A stretch of DNA of 11,554 nucleotides from Megamonas sp. UBA1792. Lineage in GTDB: Bacteria; Bacillota_C; Negativicutes; Selenomonadales; Selenomonadaceae. The DNA lies in NCBI GenBank assembly GCA_002315155.1, contig DCFY01000123.1:1-11554 (forward strand). Direction: 5' to 3'. Made by a program: the position numbers and the translations under genes. This document shows, piece by piece, positions 6,993 to 11,554 of this stretch. How positions within the stretch are numbered: the first letter of the stretch is position 1; every line of letters begins with the position of its first letter. The notes under the pieces were generated by a model. The model was given only the letters and a program-made list of their open reading frames with translations, was not told the DNA's origin and searched no databases.

Positions 6993-7032
6993 CTATAATT
7001 TCATTATAGAATACTTTCTTTTAGATAGCTAT
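6993..7032 (-). promoter_or_regulatory. Predicted LysR promoter with nested dyads
   Basis: On the minus strand a perfect -10 TATAAT occupies 7008-7003, but the -35 at the right distance (about 7026-7031) matches poorly, as expected of an autoregulated gene. CTATAAT-TTC-ATTATAG (6993-7009) is a perfect 7-bp inverted repeat covering this -10, and ATAGCTAT (7025-7032) is an 8-bp palindrome in the -35 area. Either may be a LysR contact site. Confidence 0.45.
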
Positions 7033-7041
7033 AGAAAAATG

Positions 7042-7057
7042 CATAATGCGTATTATG
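7042..7057. promoter_or_regulatory. Dyad in the LysR-MFS intergenic region, likely LysR binding site
   Basis: CATAAT (7042-7047), GCGT and ATTATG (7052-7057) form a perfect 6-bp inverted repeat. Its centre is about 61 bases upstream of the predicted MFS start and about 50 upstream of the LysR start, which suits a shared LysR-type recognition site. The spacing does not give an exact T-N11-A core, so assignment rests on symmetry and position. Confidence 0.5.
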
Positions 7058-7075
7058 ATTATTAAAACAATGCAT

Positions 7076-7104
7076 TTGACGCATGAATATAAGAGGCGTA
7101 TGAT
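7076..7104 (+). promoter_or_regulatory. Predicted MFS transporter promoter
   Basis: TTGACG (7076-7081) and TATGAT (7099-7104) are separated by 17 bases, each with five of six consensus matches. Transcription would start near 7111, leaving a leader of about 26 bases. Confidence 0.7.
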
Positions 7105-7136
7105 AACAATATAAATAGGTGAAAGGGATTGTTTGA

Positions 7137-8369
7137 ATGAACAGGGAAAATGAAAAAATACAGAAGCGCTCACAAAACTATTGGAAGGCACTTCTTGCTT
7201 TGTTTTTTGGAAGTATTGTTGCTTTTGGGGCTGAGTATTGTGTGCAGCCAATTATTCCGGTATTAGCCGAGGCTTTTGATTTGACACCGGCAAAGGCAAG
7301 TTTGGCAGTATCCTTCGGGACTGGAGGCATGGCTTTTTCAATGCTGCTTATTGCAAGCTTTGCGAAGCATCTTGAACGTCGGAAGGTTATGACGATTGCA
7401 CTTATTGGTTCAGCAATTCTTGCACTTATCATGGCAGTGAGTCAGAGCTTTGGACTTATCCTTTTATTGCGTCTTTGTCAGGGGATACTTCTGGCCGGAT
7501 TTCCGGCGATGGCAGTGGCCTATATTAACGAAGAGTTCGATGCTGGAATCATTGGTGCGGTTGTCGGTATTTATGTGAGTGGTTCGTCGGTTGGGGGTCT
7601 TATCGGTCGGATGCTGCTGAGCATTCTTACAGATTTTTTTTCCTGGCGAATAGCATTAGGGACGTTGGCTGTACTGTATGCTGTCATTGGAGTTTGTTTT
7701 TTTCTGCTGTTACCGAAAGCGAAGTATGCACATAAAAAAACGACGGGAAATAGGTCGGGGCTAGCGGAGTTTAAACGGTTGTTGAGCAATAGCCAGCTAG
7801 TGGGTGTTTATTTTATTGCTTTGGCTATTATGGGTTCATTTGTCTGTACTTATAATTTTATTAGTTATGTCTTGCTGGCACCACCGTACAGTTTAAGTCA
7901 GACAATGGTGGGTTTTATATTTCTGCTCTATTTTTTGGGAACGGTTGCTTCAACGGTTATGGGAAGGCTTACAGATCGTATAGGAAATGGTCCGGTGCTT
8001 TGTATTTCAATTTTTTGTATGCTTACAGGGAGTCTTGTATCGCTTTTTACATTACTTCTTTTTAAGTTGATCGGACTTGGGATTTTTACCTATGGATTTT
8101 TTGGCGCACACTCGGCCGCTTGTGGCTGGGCTGGGCGGCTTGATGGAGGAGACAAGGCGCAGATATCGGCACTTTATATGTTGTTTTACTATATTGGTGC
8201 AAGTGTTATCGGCACGGTTGGTGGAACATTCCTTTCAATCTATGGCTGGGCAGGTATCGTAGGTTTCTTATCCGCGGTTCTTCTTTTTGCATTGTTTATC
8301 GCATTTTGGCTGACAAAAAAGCAGCAGAGTGAAACAGTAAAAAATGAAGTCATACATTCTTATAGGTAA
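7137..8369 (+). CDS. Major facilitator superfamily transporter
   Basis: A 410-residue inner-membrane protein with the length and hydrophobic pattern of a 12-helix MFS carrier. A short basic N-terminus precedes the first helix (about 17-36). A degenerate motif A lies in the loop after helix 2 (SFAKHLERRKV), and a better copy, GRLTDRIGN, is at 276-284 in the second half. PKAKYAHKKTTGNRSG (near 193-208) is the basic cytoplasmic loop between the halves, and the C-terminus is short and charged. It resembles YnfM-like and drug:H+ antiporter-1-like proteins, which often export small molecules, but the substrate cannot be read from sequence. GAAAGGGA (7121-7128) precedes the ATG by eight bases. It is divergent from the LysR gene, which probably controls it. 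A role in lactate or related acid transport is conceivable from position only; it is not an LctP-type lactate permease. Confidence 0.9.
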   Translation: MNRENEKIQKRSQNYWKALLALFFGSIVAFGAEYCVQPIIPVLAEAFDLTPAKASLAVSFGTGGMAFSMLLIASFAKHLERRKVMTIALIGSAILALIMAVSQSFGLILLLRLCQGILLAGFPAMAVAYINEEFDAGIIGAVVGIYVSGSSVGGLIGRMLLSILTDFFSWRIALGTLAVLYAVIGVCFFLLLPKAKYAHKKTTGNRSGLAEFKRLLSNSQLVGVYFIALAIMGSFVCTYNFISYVLLAPPYSLSQTMVGFIFLLYFLGTVASTVMGRLTDRIGNGPVLCISIFCMLTGSLVSLFTLLLFKLIGLGIFTYGFFGAHSAACGWAGRLDGGDKAQISALYMLFYYIGASVIGTVGGTFLSIYGWAGIVGFLSAVLLFALFIAFWLTKKQQSETVKNEVIHSYR

Positions 8370-8479
8370 TTAGACATAAATTATCTGAAAAAAAGCATAA
8401 AAACAATTAAGTATTTTTCCGAAATGACGATATATAAGTAACAGGAAGTTACAATATATTTTCTAAGGAGGGGATTGGA

Positions 8480-8728
8480 ATGGTGGAACGAATCGAAAGA
8501 GTTGCAAGAGTGCAAAAGGTGAACCATTATGATTTTGACAAAGCTTTTGATGCAAGAGGGAATGGTTTTGATGGGGAAAAGAAAGGCAGACATATGCCAT
8601 TTCAGACTTTATTGAAGCGTACGATGGATAGGGATATTGAAGCCGAGTCCTCAGCTGCATATGTCCTGGATATTCATAAGACGACACCGAATCTTGCGAA
8701 AGCGGCTTTGACGCTTCCTGATAAGTAG
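8480..8728 (+). CDS. Small protein of unknown function, 82 residues
   Basis: I do not recognise this protein. It is supported as a gene by a very strong ribosome binding site, AAGGAGGGG (8465-8473), six bases before ATG, by a clean stop at 8726-8728, and by its fit in a 400-base gap on the same strand as its neighbours. It is hydrophilic and charged (many Lys, Arg, Asp, Glu), with no signal peptide, membrane segment or cysteine, so it is probably cytosolic. The N-terminal half is basic (VERIERVARVQKVNHYDFDK); a glycine-rich part follows (ARGNGFDGEKKGRH), then a helical-looking C-terminal half (MPFQTLLKRTMDRDIEAESS). Its promoter is unclear: TATATA at 8431-8436 has only a poor -35 near 8407. 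Its last codons contain the promoter of tadA. Confidence 0.65.
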   Translation: MVERIERVARVQKVNHYDFDKAFDARGNGFDGEKKGRHMPFQTLLKRTMDRDIEAESSAAYVLDIHKTTPNLAKAALTLPDK

Positions 8729-8736
8729 GCTATAAT
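8708..8736 (+). promoter_or_regulatory. Predicted tadA promoter inside the end of the small gene
   Basis: TTGACG (8708-8713), a 17-base spacer and a perfect TATAAT (8731-8736) make one of the best promoters in the window. The -35 is within the last codons of the 82-residue gene, and transcription would start near 8743. Confidence 0.7.
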
Positions 8737-8754
8737 CGTTTTATATGATTATAG
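8730..8754 (+). other. 8-bp inverted repeat just before tadA
   Basis: CTATAATC (8730-8737) and GATTATAG (8747-8754) form a perfect 8-bp inverted repeat with a nine-base loop. It covers the -10 box and the start point of the predicted tadA promoter, and ends 12 bases before the ATG. It may be an operator or an RNA hairpin acting on read-through transcripts. It lacks a T-run and so is not a typical terminator. Confidence 0.45.
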
Positions 8755-8766
8755 AGTGGGTGAAGC

Positions 8767-9270
8767 ATGGATCAGGATAAAGATATAAAGTATATGAAGC
8801 TGGCGCTGGAAGAAGCGCAAAAGGCTTTTGATTTGGGTGAGGTACCAATAGGTGCCATTTTAGTAAATGAACAGGGAGAGGTTATTGCTTCAGGCCATAA
8901 TTTACGCGAGCTTTGTAATGATGCTACGGCACATGCGGAGATGGTTGTCATTCGGGCAGCCTGCAAACAGCTTGGGCAATGGCGCCTCCGCGGACTTACG
9001 CTTTATGTAACGATAGAGCCTTGTCCAATGTGTGCTGGTGCTCTTGTTATGAGCCGTGTTGATCGTGTTGTTTACGGCAGTACGGATGCAAAAGCTGGAG
9101 CTGCAGAGTCGATTTTTAATATTGTTAATAATCCGGCACTGAATCATCAGCTTGAGGTTACAGCCGGTGTACTTGCCAATACGTGTGCTGATATTATGAA
9201 GCGCTTCTTCACTGAGCGACGAAAAACCAGACAAAAAGAAGTATATAAAAAGCATCTACCAGATAATTAA
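8767..9270 (+). CDS. tadA: tRNA-specific adenosine deaminase
   Basis: TadA deaminates adenosine 34 to inosine in the anticodon of tRNA-Arg(ACG), letting one tRNA read three codons; it is usually essential and acts as a cytosolic dimer. The 167-residue length is normal for the family. The zinc deaminase signature is complete: HAE at 56-58 (His56 zinc ligand, Glu58 proton shuttle) and PCPMC at 85-89 (Cys86 and Cys89 zinc ligands). GEVPIGAILV (24-33), SRVDRVVYG and DAKAGAAESIFN (about 109-120), and the C-terminal helix with MKRFF, are typical of TadA rather than of cytidine or guanine deaminases. The ribosome binding site is modest (GTGGGTGA just upstream). The gene has its own promoter and ends in a terminator whose left arm is part of its last codons. 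Confidence 0.96.
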   Translation: MDQDKDIKYMKLALEEAQKAFDLGEVPIGAILVNEQGEVIASGHNLRELCNDATAHAEMVVIRAACKQLGQWRLRGLTLYVTIEPCPMCAGALVMSRVDRVVYGSTDAKAGAAESIFNIVNNPALNHQLEVTAGVLANTCADIMKRFFTERRKTRQKEVYKKHLPDN

Positions 9271-9290
9271 TGGCAGATGCTTTTTGTATT
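9247..9290. terminator. Bidirectional terminator overlapping the end of tadA
   Basis: AAAAAGCATCT (9247-9257) pairs with AGATGCTTTTT (9275-9285). After one mismatch, CC (9259-9260) and GG (9272-9273) extend the stem. The left arm and the stop codon both belong to tadA. The flanking A- and T-runs allow it to work also for the convergent minus-strand gene ending at 9318. Confidence 0.88.
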
Positions 9291-9317
9291 CTACTAAACG
9301 AGTTTGTTATGTGTCAG

Positions 9318-10025
9318 CTATATATCCCAATGAACTTTATCAGGGCTTGGTGTAGCGCGGTCAACTTCGTTGAGAATCCAGGATGCATTGTCGTGAGTTG
9401 CTGAAAAAGCAACCTCAAGGTCTTCTTTATAAGTTTCGGGGATTTCCATTGAGGAAAGTGCCATGTGCATGAAGTCCTTGGCAATAAGTGTCGTACCGCG
9501 GGACGCTGCAATCTGCGCCTTGAAGCGATAGCCATAGTAAAGATAGCTATTGTGTTCAATTGGAATATCTTTGTAGGCAGTGATGCGCTCATCAGCCTCA
9601 GCCTCAGCAGCAGAGGTATTGCCCTGCTTGTGCAGTGTAAGCCAACGGTCAGCCCAAAGTTCACCGCGAAGAATGTATTTATAAAGAAAGTCCGTGCACT
9701 CAGCCAGTTCAATAGCAAGGTCAATATGGCGAAGAGAATCATTATACGTTTCTTCATTTTCGCGTTCAAGACCGCTTAGCCGTTGCAGTGCAAAGACTTT
9801 TTCTTCGACGTCTTCAACGTTTTCTTCGTCGATTTCCTGCTCAACAATGGTCTTAAAAAGTTCAATAGCTTCCGGCTTTTTATCAAATTCCGACATAGCC
9901 AAAAAGTGTGCAAGCCGAGCCCGGCTGTGCCAGTCGTCAAATCCTTTGGAAAAGAGGGTAAGGGGTGGTTTTGCCTTGGAGTCAAGTACAAGGTGCAGAA
10001 GTTTATGAAAATCACTATGGTTCAT
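9318..10025 (-). CDS. Helical-repeat (TPR-like) protein of unknown function
   Basis: A 235-residue protein I cannot assign to a named family. Its composition is strongly helical, with paired amphipathic helices that look like degenerate tetratricopeptide repeats: around 33-60 (ARLAHFLAMSEFDKKPEAIE), 77-110 (SLRHIDLAIELAEC) and 113-155 (AAEAEADERITAYKDIP). An acidic stretch (VEQEIDEENVEDVEEK) lies at 61-76. There is no signal peptide or membrane segment, so it is probably cytosolic and may bind partner proteins. The start is firm: AGGAGG (10033-10038) lies seven bases before ATG at 10025. It stands alone between a shared terminator and a divergent promoter, so its neighbours give no functional clue. 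TPR-like is a judgement from helix pattern and spacing; a different alpha-alpha solenoid is possible. Confidence 0.75.
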   Translation of the reverse strand: MNHSDFHKLLHLVLDSKAKPPLTLFSKGFDDWHSRARLAHFLAMSEFDKKPEAIELFKTIVEQEIDEENVEDVEEKVFALQRLSGLERENEETYNDSLRHIDLAIELAECTDFLYKYILRGELWADRWLTLHKQGNTSAAEAEADERITAYKDIPIEHNSYLYYGYRFKAQIAASRGTTLIAKDFMHMALSSMEIPETYKEDLEVAFSATHDNASWILNEVDRATPSPDKVHWDI

Positions 10026-10056
10026 GGAAAATCCTCCTAAAAATATGCTATAAGAT

Positions 10057-10065
10057 ATTATAACA
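10057..10065 (-). promoter_or_regulatory. Extended -10 promoter of the helical-repeat gene
   Basis: Read on the minus strand this is TGTTATAAT: a perfect -10 TATAAT (10062-10057) preceded by TGn. The sequence 17 bases further upstream is a poor -35, which extended -10 promoters tolerate. Transcription would start near 10050. Confidence 0.6.
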
Positions 10066-10104
10066 TATTGCTGTTTTTTCGTATCGCTTGTTTTTGTGTT
10101 TTGA

Positions 10105-10113
10105 TGTTATAAT
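10105..10113 (+). promoter_or_regulatory. Extended -10 promoter of gltA
   Basis: TGTTATAAT gives a perfect -10 (10108-10113) with the TGn extension and no good -35 at 16-18 bases. It is the mirror image of the promoter at 10057-10065. Transcription would start near 10120. Confidence 0.6.
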
Positions 10114-10146
10114 GAGGTATAAAATGTTGTGTGGAGGCGATGAAGA

Positions 10147-11493
10147 ATGTTGGAGATCGAATATGATCCAAACGGATTTTCCCTGAGGGAAGCTATCATG
10201 GAGGCAAAGCGATGTCTGAATTGTGCGAAGCCGCTGTGCCGTACAGGATGTCCAATTGAAAATGAGATACCGGACTTTATTCATGAGTTGGCAAGAGGGA
10301 ACTTAGGGCAGGCGAGCGCAGTTATTGCGCATCGCAGTAATCTTCCGGCGGTTTGCGGCCGCGTGTGTCCACGGGAAAAGCAGTGTGAGGGCGCTTGTGT
10401 ATTGATGCGTACAGGCAAAGGAATTAAAATTGGTAAAATTGAGCGCTTCATCGCAGATATGGAAGGAGAACTCGATATTATGCCTTTGCCGAAGAAGGGA
10501 ACCGCCAAGGGCAAAGTAGCTGTGATTGGCTCAGGGCCAGCCGGGCTGACGATTGCAGGCGATTTGGCGAAGGCGGATTTCACAGTAACAGTCTTTGATG
10601 CGCAGGAGGAACCGGGCGGTGTGCTTATGTATGGTATACCAGCATTTCGTTTGCCGAAACAGGTCGTGCGCCGTGAGGTATATAAGATTAAACGACTGGG
10701 TGTTACATTTCAGACAAATACAATGATTGGAACAGACTATACCCTCGATGATCTTTTTAAACAAGGCTTTGATGCGATTTTTATTGGTACGGGAAATTCC
10801 ATGGCGAAGTCACTGTCACTTGATGGTGCGCGGCTGCCAGGTGTTTTACAGGCAACGTATCTTTTACAGATGGTCGCTCTGGCAAATCAGGGGAGCATTG
10901 ATCGTTATGAGGTACCCGTACATGAAGGCGAACATGTTATTGTTATTGGTGCCGGAAATACTGCTATGGATGCAGCACGTACGGCACGGCGCCAAGGGGC
11001 AGCGTCGGTCATGGTGGTCAACCGTGATACTGCAGAGAAGATGGCGGCACTGCCTTCTGAGATTCAGGCGGCAAAAGATGAGGGGATTGAATTTATTTCG
11101 CTGCGCGGGCCGCAGCGTTTCGTTGGTACAGATTATGTCACGGGACTGGAATGTTGTTTGCGTGAGGTACAGGGGGATAAGGTCGTTGATACAGACCATC
11201 GGGAAATTCTGCCGGCGGATAAGGTCATTATTGCGATTGGCCAGAAACCAGCAGGCCGTATTGTTGGTTCGACAAAGGGAATTGAAGTTGATGAAGGCGG
11301 CTATGTGAAGACACGTGAACGTCCATATGGCATGACAACTCGTCACGGTGTGTTTTCTGGTGGTGATGTTGCGCATGGTGCGGCAACTGTTGTGCGGGCA
11401 ATGAAAGATGCCAAGCAGGTCGCTTATGGAATTGCGCAATACGTAGAGGCAAAAAAGCTCATGGAAGAGTGTGGACTAAATATAGAAGAATAA
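10147..11493 (+). CDS. gltA: GltA-type NADPH-dependent glutamate synthase small subunit / NfnB-like flavoprotein
   Basis: A 448-residue member of the glutamate synthase beta-subunit family, which moves electrons between NAD(P)H, FAD and Fe-S clusters in the cytosol. The N-terminal Fe-S region has Cys23, 26, 31, 35 (CLNCAKPLCRTGCP) and Cys70, 74, 80, 84 (CGRVCPREKQCEGAC), enough for two 4Fe-4S clusters. The FAD fold shows GSGPAG (128-133) with EEPGGVLMYGIPAFRLPK (154-171). The NADPH fold shows GAGNTAMD (268-275), and GGD at 405-407 is the second FAD contact. Length and motifs fit the short form called GltA in anaerobes. The same family includes NfnB of the electron-bifurcating NfnAB transhydrogenase and sulfide dehydrogenase SudA. 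Neither a large glutamate synthase subunit nor an NfnA-like gene adjoins it upstream; the downstream side is cut off at 61 bases. GGAGG (10133-10137) supports the start. Confidence 0.9.
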   Translation: MLEIEYDPNGFSLREAIMEAKRCLNCAKPLCRTGCPIENEIPDFIHELARGNLGQASAVIAHRSNLPAVCGRVCPREKQCEGACVLMRTGKGIKIGKIERFIADMEGELDIMPLPKKGTAKGKVAVIGSGPAGLTIAGDLAKADFTVTVFDAQEEPGGVLMYGIPAFRLPKQVVRREVYKIKRLGVTFQTNTMIGTDYTLDDLFKQGFDAIFIGTGNSMAKSLSLDGARLPGVLQATYLLQMVALANQGSIDRYEVPVHEGEHVIVIGAGNTAMDAARTARRQGAASVMVVNRDTAEKMAALPSEIQAAKDEGIEFISLRGPQRFVGTDYVTGLECCLREVQGDKVVDTDHREILPADKVIIAIGQKPAGRIVGSTKGIEVDEGGYVKTRERPYGMTTRHGVFSGGDVAHGAATVVRAMKDAKQVAYGIAQYVEAKKLMEECGLNIEE

Positions 11494-11554
11494 AAAATTA
11501 TTGCAAATTATAAAAGAGTATACTAGCAGGTGCTTTATAATCTATAATTTAAAA

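Noticed and set aside
7137..8369. MFS protein as the lactate permease of the lut operon
   Set aside because: It lacks resemblance to LctP/LldP-type permeases, which are a different family, and is transcribed separately under the LysR-linked promoter; only proximity supports the idea.
8365..8385. 7-bp stem with one G-U pair after the MFS gene
   Set aside because: It overlaps the stop codon but is followed by an A-run rather than a T-run, so a plus-strand terminator is not supported.
8438..8452. GTAAC-AGGAA-GTTAC inverted repeat before the 82-residue gene
   Set aside because: A 5-bp dyad in AT-rich DNA is expected by chance; no promoter boxes align well with it.
11501..11541. TTGCAA, TATACT and TATAAT boxes after gltA as a promoter for the next gene
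   Set aside because: Spacings (12 and 29 bases) do not fit a sigma-70 promoter and the downstream gene is not visible.

Overview
The window looks like chromosomal DNA from a low-to-moderate GC member of the Bacillota. Ribosome binding sites are strong (AGGAGG-type) and promoters are sigma-70-like with TATAAT boxes. The gene set (a fused LutB-LutA-type lactate dehydrogenase subunit, a GGGtGRT protein with a NifU-like partner, and a stand-alone GltA-type flavoprotein) points to an anaerobic fermenter. My best guess is the Negativicutes (Selenomonas/Megamonas/Veillonella relatives). That placement is inference from gene content; no rRNA or marker gene is visible. I see no mobile element, CRISPR array, tRNA or rRNA.

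Layout. (1) 1-922: the 3' part of gpmI (glycolytic phosphoglycerate mutase), cut by the window edge. (2) 993-2716: a two-gene unit, a NifU/IscU-like scaffold protein followed by a GGGtGRT-family protein, with its own promoter. (3) A strong bidirectional hairpin terminator (2785-2836) separates this from a convergent lactate-oxidation operon on the minus strand: lutC (start corrected to 5637), then the LutB-LutA fusion, with stop and start codons overlapping by one base. (4) 5638-6043 is a 406-base gene-free regulatory stretch. It holds the lut promoter, a palindrome matching the FadR/LldR-type GntR operator pattern just downstream of the predicted start of transcription, an upstream inverted repeat, and a 23-bp AT-rich hairpin that ends the next gene. 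(5) A LysR-type regulator (minus) and an MFS transporter (plus) are divergent across a 175-base region containing a dyad about 60 bases upstream of the predicted transporter start. (6) An 82-residue protein I do not recognise, then tadA (tRNA adenosine deaminase), which has its own promoter and a terminator whose left arm lies inside the gene. (7) A minus-strand helical-repeat protein of unknown function, divergent from a GltA-type NADPH:glutamate synthase small-subunit flavoprotein. Their two extended -10 promoters are mirror images.

How the parts relate. Lactate oxidation (lut), lower glycolysis (gpmI) and a pyridine-nucleotide/ferredoxin flavoprotein (gltA) suit a lactate- and sugar-fermenting anaerobe. 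The Fe-S-rich lactate dehydrogenase large subunit (two 4Fe-4S motifs plus two CCG domains) is a plausible client of Fe-S assembly, but nothing here shows that the NifU-like/GGGtGRT pair serves it.

The most interesting points are the uncharacterised NifU-like + GGGtGRT pair, whose scaffold has a non-canonical cysteine set, and the lut control region, which carries a GntR-type operator although no GntR gene is present. The neighbouring LysR protein may act there as well, because short sequence words are shared between the lut and transporter control regions.
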